This document shows positions 49,306 through 58,632 of a DNA stretch of 64,000 nt, piece after piece. The notes beneath the pieces were generated by a model. It made no database searches, had not been told where the DNA came from, and saw nothing but the letters and a program-made list of their open reading frames with translations. Position 1 is the stretch's first letter. The number at the start of each line of letters is the position of its first letter. Position numbers and translations under genes: made by a program. Source of the DNA: CAVVNN01 sp963838035 (GTDB lineage Bacteria > Actinomycetota > Thermoleophilia > Solirubrobacterales > 70-9); NCBI GenBank assembly GCA_963838035.1, contig CAWIPM010000002.1, positions 496,001-560,000 on the forward strand. Direction: 5' to 3'.

Positions 49306-51263
49306 GTGATCCAGGCCCTGCTGGGGACCTGGCCGATCATCAGGGCCAACCGGCTGAGGGTTCTCGATGACACCGAGAAGGTGAGGGCATTGCTTGCGGC
49401 GCCCGACCTGCTGGAGCGCTGTCTGCGCCAGGCCACCTGGCGAAAGATCGGGGTGACCCTGGTCGAGGTGGAACCAGACGGCGACATCCTGCCGACCCGG
49501 GCTGCCTATGACCCCGCGGGCCTTGACTTCGGGATCGGCGTCAACCCCCTCCACTACGAGGGTCGACTCTGGTACGCGCTGCCCGATCTGCTCGCGGCCC
49601 GCCTGCTCAATCCGGACAAGCCGCTCCGGGTCCTCCGCGCGCTGCGCCTCGCATTCCGTGGCAAGCAGCCGGGGCTTGAGACCGTCCGCCTGCGGGGTGG
49701 CATCGAGCTGGACCCGAGCGGCGATCGCGACCCCTACCCGACCATGATCGAGCAGCGCCACCGGGTACGCGAGGACCCTCGGCTGAGTGAGGAGGAACGT
49801 GAGCGGCTGCAGCGATTCCTGAAAATCACCGCCAACGGGACCTCCTACGGCTCGCTGGCCCGCTTCGACCGCCGTGAACGCTCCGAACCCGAGGACCTTC
49901 TCGTGCACGGCCCAGACCCCGACCCTCGGCGATGGAAGCTGAGGACCCCCGAGGACCCGGGGCCCTACTGCTTCCCGCCCGTGGCTGCCTCGATCACCGC
50001 CGGGGCCCGCCTGATGCTGGCCCTTCTCGAGCGCCTGGTGACAGATGCCGGAGGCACCTACGCCTTATGGATACCGACTCGATGGCGATTGTGGCTGCTG
50101 AGCGTGCGCACAAGATCGGCTACCGAGATGGGGAGGTCGAGCGGTCCGTCCCGGTGCTGGACCACGACAGCGTGCGCTCGATCCTCGGGCACTTCGAGGC
50201 GCTGAATCCCTACGACCCTGAGCTGCTCGAACCCTGGAAGGTCGAGTACGAGAGCCTCGATCGCCCGCTCTGGTGCTACGCGATCAGCTCCAAGCGCTAC
50301 TGCCTTTACCGACTTGGGTCTGAAGGGAGGGTCGAGATCCTCAGCGCCGAGGATCTCGAGGACGCCCGGGATGAAGAGCAGCTCGCGGACTGGTCAGAGC
50401 ACGGCCTCGGTGCCTACATGGACCCGAGCGGCCGAGCACCTGAGGATCAGCGCGATGAGAAGGGCCGGCGGATCTGGATCCGCGAAGCCTGGGAATGGAT
50501 CATCGGCAATGCGGTGGGCCGCCAGGTGCGGATGCCTGCTTGGGCAGAGCGCCCGGCGCTCACCCGCTTCACGGTCTCCAGTCCACGGCTGGCCCGCTGG
50601 TTTCAGCATGCCGAGGTGCGGCCGGGGAGCTTCGGCTTGCTCGCCCATGCCGACAGCGCCTTCTATGGCCAGGACCGAGGCGATTTCACGGAGAAGGCGG
50701 TGCCGATGCCAGCTGCACCGTATGAGCAGGATCCCGCGAAGTGGACGGATCTGGACTGGCACGACCGGCACAGCGGAAACTCGGTTCGGATCGCGACTCT
50801 CGTTGGGAAGTGCGACCCCGATGCGCTCACGCAGGGTGGAGCGGTGGTTGTGGAGACGATGGCGCGGGTTCTTGGCCGCTACGTCTGCCGCCCCGAGCAC
50901 AAGTCGCTGGCGCCCAGCGGCGCGCCGGCAGGGACAGACACCATCGGCCTGCTGAAGCGGCGACCTGTCTACGGGCACCCCGACAGCACCCGCCTGATCG
51001 GCAAGGAGGGCAACCAGTTGGTCGAGCGGCCGGGCGGCCTGGTGGAGGGGGCCGGTGAGTATCGGAACGACTACGGGACGCTGGCCGATCCCTGGGAGCG
51101 CACGCTTGAGCGGCTGCGGGAGATCGGCGCCGGGAAGATCATCGAGGAGACTGGGTTCTCCCGGTCGGCAATCTACGCGGTCCTAGTGGGAGCGAAGCCA
51201 CACCCGCGGAATCAGGCGGTATTTGCAGAAACCGCCCTTCGCCATACCACGCTCGGGAACTGA
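49306..51263 (+). pseudogene. family B DNA polymerase-like protein, truncated and frameshifted
   Basis: About 650 codons in two frames. Frame 1 holds 'LKITANGTSYGSLARF', the polymerase motif B (K-x(3)-N-x(2)-YG), and 'AASITAGARLMLALLERL'. At about 50,075 one base is lost and the second frame begins 'MDTDSMAIV', polymerase motif C with the metal-binding D-T-D. The N-terminal exonuclease part and motif A (D-x(2)-S-x-YP) are missing; the frame starts at a truncated edge with 'ALLGTWPIIRANRLRVLDD', the segment that normally follows motif A. The C-terminus ends in a helix-turn-helix-like stretch ('KIIEETGFSRSAIYAVLVG'). It looks like a relic of a mobile-element polymerase. Confidence 0.75.
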
Positions 51264-51412
51264 GGCCCCCCCTACGAATACTGAGGTTGACTCACCTGAA
51301 ACCCCGCCATAGGCTCAAACGGCTTGGCTAGGCGGGGTAGGTAGGGCCAAGCTCGACAGTTTCCAGGACCGGCCAGTTTGACACCGCGCCAAGCGCTACG
51401 TGAGGAGGACTC

Positions 51413-53982
51413 GTCACCGCAATCAGACCACGCTTCAGTCACCGCCTTGTCAGTTGTCTTGCACTGACCGGCACGATGGCCTTAACGCTCTTAGTGGTAC
51501 CTACAAGTGCAGTCGGCTCCAGCGGTTCCCTGCACTGGGTCGGCACAATTGAAGCAAGCTACAGTGACCATGAGCAAAACTTAGGTACCAATATTAGTTA
51601 TGACCTGCCAGTCCTCACCATGAATAGATCTACCACCGCGCGCTGGCTGGTGGACGGCAACACGTATGAAGGTTTCGGGACTTACCATCAATTGCACTAC
51701 ACCAATGCAATCTGGCATTGGCGGAACGACGAAACGTTCGATGATGGCTCATGCGGTTCTCCTAACGACCTCGAAGAAGGAAACGGCCCAAGTCAACCCA
51801 ACGACGTAGGAAGTGTAGAGCTAGGTGGCGAACTATCACTAAATATTTCGCCTGACCGCTTCGAACTCACTCCAGAAACCCCCTTCGGGTGGTACACGCG
51901 AACGTTTACGGGAGACGGCTGCCTTCCTTCAGAATCATTCCCGTGGGAAGAAGCCACTATTCCTGCGCAGTTTCCTTGTCACATTGGTCCTCGCGATATA
52001 CCCTTGACTCTGAGCGAATCAAGGTTGGTGGCGGAATACACGAGTAGCGAACCGTGCTCCGAATCATTGAGCGTGTCTTCCTCATGGGAACTTAAGTTTG
52101 ATTTGGAAGTAACCTGTCCGGACGGTGTTCCTCCTGACGCGGAATGGAAGTGCCCCCCGCCTAACACCGTCAGGCTCCATGTGCACTTCCCCCAAGAGGC
52201 CGCCGCTAACTCCACCCTCTCTGCCTCGGGAATAGCTGAAGCCGCTACTCCCTCCGCCCCGACGATCGGCAGCGAAGCCTTCAACGGCTCCCGCCACTTC
52301 GACCTTTCGACCGCCGGCGATATCCCGCTTCAGGTATCGGGCCTGAACTGCAGCGGCGAAGGGGAATGGTCGCCCGCCGGCCCCGCTGGAGCCTATACCG
52401 GCCTTGACACGACTCTGGGCGAAGGGCAGACGCTGGATTGCACGGTGACGCTCGGTCCGGCGCCCGTGTCTCATGTCAAACTGCACGCCGGATTTCCCAA
52501 CGATGCGCCTCCGGACTCGGCCCTCATCGTCACGGGGTTCGGGCGATCTGCCACGCGGAACGAACCCGACATAATCAGCGATCCGGTCGCTGGCCATCGG
52601 CAGTTTGTCTGGCACATCAGTGACGATGGCTCCGACCTGCGGCCTAATGGCAGCCCCCCGAACCTTCAGGCCGTGAACGTCACGTCTGTTCAGTGCAACG
52701 GTTTTGGCAATTGGAGCGTGGTAAGGGGCTCCGCCTGCAGGGCTGCGCACTCCAGTCGGCCCAAACGATTACACCCCGCCGGTGGTAGCCACTGGTTTGG
52801 ATGTAGATCTAAGCCCGGGGGAAACCCTTACCTGTACCGCCACACTGGAATGGCTTTATGCACCGGAGGTCCCATGCCAGGTTCAAGCGGTGCCAGCCGG
52901 GACCCCCGATCCCTGTCCAACACCACCTGTGGCTGCGGACAACTTCGATGGGGAGAGTGCGCTGACGGGCTTCGTGGACGCGGCCCAGGTGGCGACCTCG
53001 TGCACGCTGGCCGGTGCGGGCGTTGTGGGGGTGATTGGCGGTGCGCCAACAGGCCCAGTGGATGTCGTAATCGCCGCGGGCGCCAGTGTCGCGACCGAGC
53101 AATGCAGTGATGCAATCGCTCAGACCGCCGTCGATGCGAAGTTAGATCCCCCCGACCTCACCTACTCTCAGATCATGCTCCCCGCCTCGTTCGGGGGGAC
53201 CGGCCGACCGGCCGGCCGGTGCCGCCAGGTCCGCGGCTGTCCGCGGGTTGCGGCGCTGGCTGTAAAGCTTGCCCACGCCTATTCTGCGGTCGCCAACCTG
53301 CGCGTCGCGATCCTAGTTTCCAGAAACCGCTTCAGCGGTGCCCGGGCGGCAGGTGCCGATTCGGCTGCTGCTGGCCAGATTGCCGCAACGCGCGCCTACT
53401 TCGGACTGTTGACCGAGGCGCTTGCGAAGCGTCAAAGCCTCGCGGGCAAGCTGGTAGCGGCCATGAAGGCCGCCGGTGTCCATGCCCCTACCATCGCCGA
53501 CTCGGTGATCAAGAAGACACTCACCCGCGTTGAGTCCCGACCTCCGCTCTCAGCCCGAGGGCGAGCCGAACTCCATCGAGGCCGGCGTCAGCGGGGACGA
53601 GCTGAAGACGTTGCTGAAGCAGGTTGCAAAGGAGACGCATGTCGCAAACCGCCGCTTCAGCTACTTCTCAGCGATCACCGAGCCGACACCTACGACGACG
53701 ATGCGCCGCCAGTACGAGGCCATGCATCTCTCCAACCTCACGACCCTGGTTGAGCAGTTCCTCGCAACGCATATCCTGGGCGCCCATCAGGGCGATCTGT
53801 TGAGGGCAGAGGCGCAGCAAGCCACCGAGGCGTGCCGCGCATCTCTGCGCGCCAAGGCGATCAGGAGGTTCATCACGCTCACCAAGAAGCTTCGGGGCCC
53901 GGTCCAGCGTCTGCTGTCCGCCGCCGCGACCCCGCTCAAGAGCTACCGGCCTGGGATATCGGACACATTCCCAACCTGCTGA
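51413..53982 (+). pseudogene. large secreted repeat-domain protein, two frameshifts
   Basis: One gene of about 850 codons spread over three frames: 51413-52725, then about 52725-53530, then about 53530-53982. The first frame has a signal-peptide-like start (about 22 codons before ATG 51476) after AGGAGG, but the expected start codon is GTC at 51413. Two related domains of about 120 residues repeat: 'VRLHVHFPQEAAANSTLSASG' with 'LNCSGEGEWSPAG', then 'VKLHAGFPNDAPPDSALIVTG' with 'VQCNGFGNWSVV'. The C-terminal 250 residues are helical. The first 700 bases are clearly less GC-rich than the neighbours, suggesting transfer. Confidence 0.65.
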
Positions 53983-54058
53983 GCTCGTCCGGGGACGATC
54001 CAGGTCCGTACCTGGGGTGCGGCTCTCCGCGGACGAGAGGAGATAGACGAACCGCCTG

Positions 54059-54760
54059 CTAGCGGCGATGGAACCAGGTCTTGGGATTGCATGGATGGGC
54101 AGTGAAGCTGAACGGCCGCGCACTTCCGACCCGCAAACCCTGAGAATTGAAAGCGACGGCGCGAACGCCCTTCGGGGGGACGCAACCGGAGATCGTAAGC
54201 GCGTAGGCGCCAAACGGTTCAGTCTGATGCAGCTCAGTCAGAAGTTCGCCGCTGATGAGTGCCGTCGTCGGCACCCTTACCACGCGCTTGTGTTGGCCCC
54301 TGTGGTGGAAGATCACCTTCACCCTGGCCACGTTTGCCCCGAGCACCCCGTCGAGGTGCGAGCGTGCAGGCGGCCCGCTCCAGCCTGACTGAACGGTGAT
54401 AGGGCCGAACGGGGCCCTCGGAAGAACGAACTGGCCCTCCGAATAGCCGAGAGGGCCGCTGTCGGCATAGACCGCAAGTCCTTCGCTGGTATCGAAGGCG
54501 ACGATCTCGTGGGGCTGCCCGAGGAGGCGCCGCCCGCAGGCGATGGTCACGATCGGTCACAGCCTCTTGACGCCGGGTGCGATGCGGAAGAAGTACCACG
54601 CTGGCGGTCCTCCCACTTTGCAGGGGATGCTCGCGGGTTCCAGAGATCGGAGGCGATGCGCTCACACTTACGCTGGCGGCTGCGAGCAGGCAAATCACGG
54701 CGATGAAGTCCCCAATGCCCGCCTGGCTCCCATGAGTTGATCCTAACGGCGAAGAGCCGG
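54059..54760 (-). pseudogene. decayed secreted protein
   Basis: The last 163 codons form an open frame from GTG 54550 with 'VTIACGRRLLGQPHEIVAFDTSEGLAVY' and 'YALTISGCVPPKGV', beta-rich with four cysteines. Upstream, in the same frame, 'WYFFRIAPGVKRL' precedes a TGA, and a signal-peptide-like segment ('FIAVICLLAAASVSVSASPP') lies in another frame. A frameshift and a stop thus break the gene near 54,560-54,620. Family not recognised. Confidence 0.5.
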
Positions 54761-54868
54761 GGCGGCGAAAGGCTGGTGGTTCGCGTGAAAGGGGAGACAC
54801 GCCGTGTCCGGTTTCCGAGGGGCTCTACATTTCTCCCCCCTTTGGGGTGGGGAATGTCAGGTTTGCGG

Positions 54869-55603
54869 CTAGACCATGCCGAGGCCGCCGCTGACGCCGA
54901 GGGTCTCGCCGGTGACGTATGTGGCGTCGTCGGAGGCGAGGAAGGCGACCGCCGCGGCCACCTCGTCGGGCTGGCCGAGGCGCTTCATCTGGGTCGCGTC
55001 CCTCATCGTCTCGATCACCTTCTCGCCGATCTCGCCGAACTCCTTTGCGCCCATCAACAGGGGCGTCTCGATCGGCCCGGGGGCGATCGAGTTGGCGGTG
55101 ATCCCGTAGCGGGCGTTCTCGCGGGCGATCGCCTTCATGAAGGCGACGATGGCTCCCTTGGCCGCCGAGTAGACCGCGGAGCCCTTTGAGCCGACCCGCC
55201 CGGCCTCCGAGGAGATGCTGACAATCCGGCCATAGCCGGCCTGCTGCATCGCGGGGAGCGCCGCGTGGGTGCAGTTGAGGACGCCCCCGAGGTTGATCGC
55301 CAGCACCCGCTGCCACTGCTCCGGCGAGGTGTAGGTGAAGAAGCCGAACTCGTCGGTGCCGGCGTTGTTGACGAGAATGTCGAGCGTTTCGCCCGCCTCG
55401 ACCGCGGCGCGGGCAGACCCGATCTCCGTCACGTCGAGCTCGATGGCGTGGCCGGCGATCTCGCCTGCGACCCGCTCGGCTCCCTCGACGTCGATGTCGC
55501 CGACCCATACCTCCGCGCCCTCGGCAGCGAGCCGGGCCGCGATCGCGGCGCCGATCCCACTCGCCCCTCCGGTCACGAGCGCCTTCCGTCCCTCCAGCCT
55601 CAT
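54869..55603 (-). CDS. SDR family oxidoreductase
   Basis: A 244-residue classical short-chain dehydrogenase. The cofactor motif 'VTGGASGIGAAIA' lies near residue 10, 'ILVNNAG' near 78, the catalytic Ser in 'IVSISSEAG', and Tyr/Lys in 'AVYSAAKGAI'. The 'ANSIAPGPIETPLL' block and the end 'VTGETLGVSGGLGMV' are typical of 3-oxoacyl reductase and 3-hydroxybutyrate dehydrogenase-like members. The acidic end of strand 2 (GDID) suggests NAD(H) preference. It is divergent from npdG; the two start codons are only 5 bases apart. Confidence 0.9.
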   Translation of the reverse strand: MRLEGRKALVTGGASGIGAAIAARLAAEGAEVWVGDIDVEGAERVAGEIAGHAIELDVTEIGSARAAVEAGETLDILVNNAGTDEFGFFTYTSPEQWQRVLAINLGGVLNCTHAALPAMQQAGYGRIVSISSEAGRVGSKGSAVYSAAKGAIVAFMKAIARENARYGITANSIAPGPIETPLLMGAKEFGEIGEKVIETMRDATQMKRLGQPDEVAAAVAFLASDDATYVTGETLGVSGGLGMV

Positions 55604-55608
55604 CGAGC

Positions 55609-56322
55609 GTGAGCATAGACTGGCCGGCCTTGGCGGAGTTCCCCCCCATCCCGATCGTCGGCGGCACCGGCGCCCTCGGCGCCGGCCTGGCACTGCGCTG
55701 GGCCCGGGCAGGGGCGCCGATCGCGATCGGCTCGCGATCGGCCGAGCGAGCCGAGGAGGCGGCGGCGAGGATCCGCGAGGCGGTTCCCGGCGCCGAGGTG
55801 GAGGGACTGCTCAACGCGGATGCGGCCCGACGCGCCGAGATCGTCTTCCTCACCGTCCCCTTCCGCGCCCAGTCGGAGAACCTCAACAACCTGCGGGACG
55901 CGCTGGCGCCGGGACAGATCCTCGTCGACTGCACCGTCCCCCTCGCCGCCGCGGTCAGCGGCAAGGCGACCCGCTCGCTCGGCGTCTGGCAGGGCTCGGC
56001 CGCCCAGCAGGCGCAGGAGATGGTGCCCGACGGCGTCACCGTCGTCGCCGCCCTGCACACCGTCGGCGCGCCGACCCTGGCCGACGCCGACGTCGAGCTG
56101 GGCGAGGATGTGCTGATCTGCGGCGACCGCAAGGCCGACAAGGCCCGGGTGGCACGGCTGGTCGAGCTGATTCCCGGCCTGCGCGCGGTCAATGCCGGCC
56201 CGCTGGAGATGGCGAGGATCGTCGAGCAGCTGACCCCGATGCTGATCTCGGTCAACAGCCGCTACAAGGCGCATGCCGGGATCAGGCTCACCGGCCTTCC
56301 CGACACAGACCACTGGGCCTAG
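55609..56322 (+). CDS. npdG: NADPH-dependent F420 reductase
   Basis: A 237-residue protein. 'IPIVGGTGALGAGLALRWARAGAPIAIGSRSAERAEEAA' (about residues 14-52) is the Rossmann motif with the Ser-Arg that binds the NADPH 2'-phosphate. 'VFLTVPFRAQ' and 'AGPLEMARIVEQLTPMLI' are typical of F420H2:NADP oxidoreductase. It moves hydride between F420 and NADP. It is the first gene of the F420 operon; only 2 bases separate it from cofD. The start is GTG 55609, 5 bases from the divergent SDR start; TTG 55630 is a shorter alternative. Confidence 0.92.
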   Translation: MSIDWPALAEFPPIPIVGGTGALGAGLALRWARAGAPIAIGSRSAERAEEAAARIREAVPGAEVEGLLNADAARRAEIVFLTVPFRAQSENLNNLRDALAPGQILVDCTVPLAAAVSGKATRSLGVWQGSAAQQAQEMVPDGVTVVAALHTVGAPTLADADVELGEDVLICGDRKADKARVARLVELIPGLRAVNAGPLEMARIVEQLTPMLISVNSRYKAHAGIRLTGLPDTDHWA

Positions 56323-56324
56323 CA

Positions 56325-57251
56325 ATGCGGGTCGCGCTGCTCGCCGGCGGCACCGGCGGCGCCAAGCTCGCCGCCGGGATGCAGGAGGAGATCGGCGCCG
56401 ACCTCGCGGTGATCGCGAACACCGGCGATGACATCGAGACGCTCGGCGTCCACGTCTCTCCGGACCCCGACCTCGTCACCTACTGGCTGAGCGGGGAAAT
56501 CGACGAGCAGCGCGGCTGGGGCCTGCGCGACGATGGCTTCGCCGCCTTCGAGCGCCTCGCGAAGCTCGGCGCGCCGGACTGGTTCAGCCTCTCCGACCGC
56601 GACCTCGCCGCCTGCCTCTACCGCCGGCAGTTCCTCGACGAGGGCGGGAGGCTGACCGACGCGCAGGCGCAGATCTCCCGTGCGCTCGGAGTCCGGGCGC
56701 GGGTGCTGCCGATGTGCGATTCGCCCGTACGGACCAAGGTGACCACGGCCGCGGGCCGGCGCGACCTGCAGGAGTACCTGATCGTCGACGGCGGGCGGCC
56801 GGAGGTCCAGGGCGTCGAGCTGGAGGGGATCGAGAGCGCCGCGCCGACCAGGGAGGTGCTCGACGCGCTGCGCCTCGCCGAGGCGATCGTGATCGGCCCC
56901 TCCAACCCGGTGATCAGCATCGGCCCGATCCTCGCGGTCCCCGGGATGCGCGAGGCGATGGCGGCCGCGCCGGCCCCGGTGGTCGCGGTCAGCCCGTTCG
57001 TCGCCGGCGAGGTGGTGAAGGGGCCCACCGAGCGCTTCATGCAGGCGCTGGGCCGCCCCTCGACCGCCTCCGGGGTCGCGTCGCTCTACGCAGGGCTGAT
57101 CGACGCGATGGTGGTTGACGAGGGCGACCCCGACCCGCCGCCGGTGGAGATCCCGACGCTCGCCGTCCCGACGCTGATGGAGGGAGCCGGAGGGCGCCTT
57201 CGCGTCGCCCGCACCGTGCTCGACTACGCCGCTAGCCTCGTCGAGGATTGA
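56325..57251 (+). CDS. cofD: 2-phospho-L-lactate transferase (F420 biosynthesis)
   Basis: A 308-residue protein of the CofD/UPF0052 family. 'LAGGTGGAKLAAGM' at the N-terminus and 'IANTGDDIETLGVHVSPDPDLVTYWLSG' (about residues 31-58) bind the phospholactate nucleotide donor. 'VKGPTERFM' and 'MCDSPVRTKV' are further conserved blocks. It joins the phospholactate or phosphoenolpyruvate moiety to Fo. Start is ATG 56325. It overlaps cofC by 4 bases. Also known as FbiA in actinobacteria. Confidence 0.95.
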   Translation: MRVALLAGGTGGAKLAAGMQEEIGADLAVIANTGDDIETLGVHVSPDPDLVTYWLSGEIDEQRGWGLRDDGFAAFERLAKLGAPDWFSLSDRDLAACLYRRQFLDEGGRLTDAQAQISRALGVRARVLPMCDSPVRTKVTTAAGRRDLQEYLIVDGGRPEVQGVELEGIESAAPTREVLDALRLAEAIVIGPSNPVISIGPILAVPGMREAMAAAPAPVVAVSPFVAGEVVKGPTERFMQALGRPSTASGVASLYAGLIDAMVVDEGDPDPPPVEIPTLAVPTLMEGAGGRLRVARTVLDYAASLVED

Positions 57252-57889
57252 AAGCCACCGCCATCCTCCCGGTCAAGCGCTTCGACGCGGCCAAGAGCCG
57301 CCTTGCGGCGGGAATCGACGACGAGCGCCGGGCGACGCTGGCCGCGGCGATGCTGGAGGACGTCCTGGAGGCGATCGGCGCCGCCCGCACGATCGAGCGG
57401 ACGATCGTGGTGACCGCGGAGCCGCGTGCCATCGAGGCGGCGGCCGCGACGGGCGCGGAGGTCCTGTCCGACTTCGCCGACGAGGGGCATTCCGAGGCGG
57501 CGCTGGCGGGAATCGCCGCCGCCGAGTCGCGGGGGGTCGATTGCGTCGTGCTGCTCCCGATCGACTGCCCGCTGCTCGATCCGCGCGAGCTGGACCACCT
57601 GCTGACCGGAGTCCCGGAGAGCTACGTGGCGATCGTCCCGGATCGCCACGGCACGGGGACGAACGCGCTGGTGCTCTCCCCCCCGAGGGCGATCCGCCCC
57701 GCCTTCGGCGCCGGGAGCTGCGCTCGTCACGTCGCCGCGGCGCGCGAGGCGGGCGTCCCCTTCGCGGTCGAAGAGCTGGCCTCGTTGGGGCTCGACCTCG
57801 ACACCCCCGCCGACGTGATCGCCCTGACCCGCGAGCTGGAGGCACGGCCGGGCCACGCCGAGCGGACCGCAAGGGCGCTGGGGATATGA
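57248..57889 (+). CDS. cofC: 2-phospho-L-lactate guanylyltransferase (F420 biosynthesis)
   Basis: A 213-residue protein starting at TTG 57248, which overlaps the cofD stop. 'AILPVKRFDAAKSRLA' is the nucleotide-binding start of the family, 'VVLLPIDCPLL' the metal site strand, and 'HGTGTNALVLSPP...FGAGSCARHVAAA' the substrate region. It activates 2-phospholactate (or phosphoenolpyruvate) with GTP to make the donor used by CofD. Actinobacterial name FbiD. It overlaps cofE by 4 bases (ATGA). Confidence 0.93.
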   Translation: MKATAILPVKRFDAAKSRLAAGIDDERRATLAAAMLEDVLEAIGAARTIERTIVVTAEPRAIEAAAATGAEVLSDFADEGHSEAALAGIAAAESRGVDCVVLLPIDCPLLDPRELDHLLTGVPESYVAIVPDRHGTGTNALVLSPPRAIRPAFGAGSCARHVAAAREAGVPFAVEELASLGLDLDTPADVIALTRELEARPGHAERTARALGI

Positions 57890-58632
57890 GCGAGCTGCGG
57901 GTGATCCCGGTCACAGGCCTGCCGGAGGTGGCCGAGGGGATGGCGGTGGGCGAGCTGATCGCGGCGCGCGCGGAGCTCGCCGACGGCGACGTCGTCGTCA
58001 TCTCGCAGAAGATCGTCTCCAAGTCCGAGGGCCGGGTCCGCCGCCTCTCCTCGGTTCTGCCCGGCGGCGAGGCGCGTCGGCTCGCCGCCGTCCTCGGCAA
58101 GGAGCCGGCGCTGGTCGAGCTGATCCTCGAGGAGAGCAGCGAGGTGCTGCGTGCCGAGCGCGGGGTGCTGATCGTCGAGACCAGGCACGGGCTGGTCTGT
58201 GCCAACGCCGGCATCGACAGCTCGAACCTGCCCGAGCCCGACACCGTCTGCCTGCTGCCCGAGGACCCCGACGACTCGGCCCGGCGGATCCGAAACGAGG
58301 TCGGCGCCGCCGCCGGAGCCACTCTCGCCGTTGTGATCGCAGACAGTTTCGGCCGCGCCTGGCGCCTCGGGCAGGTCGAGGTGGCGATCGGCTGCGCCGG
58401 GCTCGCCCCGCTCGACGACTGGCGCGGCCGCGACGACAGCAGCGGCCGCCGGCTGGAAGCGACCCTGATCGCGGTCGCCGACGAGGCGGCAGCCGCCGCC
58501 GACCTGGTCCGCGACAAGGCCGACGGCGTCCCCGCCGCGATCGTCCGCGGTCTCGGCCGCTTCGTCACGACCGAGGATGGCCCCGGCGCCGCAGCGCTCC
58601 GCCGCCCCCGACCCGAAGACCTCTTCCGTTAG
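57886..58632 (+). CDS. cofE: coenzyme F420:L-glutamate ligase
   Basis: A 248-residue single-domain CofE. Conserved blocks are 'DGDVVVISQKIVSKSEGR' (about residues 33-50), 'GLVCANAGIDSSNL' (GTP and metal contact) and 'VIADSFGRAWRLGQVEVAIGCAGLAPL'. It adds glutamates to F420-0. Actinobacteria often have a longer FbiB with a C-terminal FMN-reductase domain; here only the ligase is present, so the reduction step may be done by a separate protein elsewhere. Start is ATG 57886. Confidence 0.93.
   Translation: MSELRVIPVTGLPEVAEGMAVGELIAARAELADGDVVVISQKIVSKSEGRVRRLSSVLPGGEARRLAAVLGKEPALVELILEESSEVLRAERGVLIVETRHGLVCANAGIDSSNLPEPDTVCLLPEDPDDSARRIRNEVGAAAGATLAVVIADSFGRAWRLGQVEVAIGCAGLAPLDDWRGRDDSSGRRLEATLIAVADEAAAAADLVRDKADGVPAAIVRGLGRFVTTEDGPGAAALRRPRPEDLFR

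Noticed and set aside
53160..53225. CCGGCC-rich run resembling a short tandem repeat
   Set aside because: Only a few imperfect units inside a pseudogene coding region; no array structure and no CRISPR-like spacing.
54827..54857. Imperfect inverted repeat (ACATTTCTCCCC / GGGGTGGGGAATGT) after the SDR stop
   Set aside because: The stem has several mismatches and no T-run on either strand, so a terminator call would be weak.
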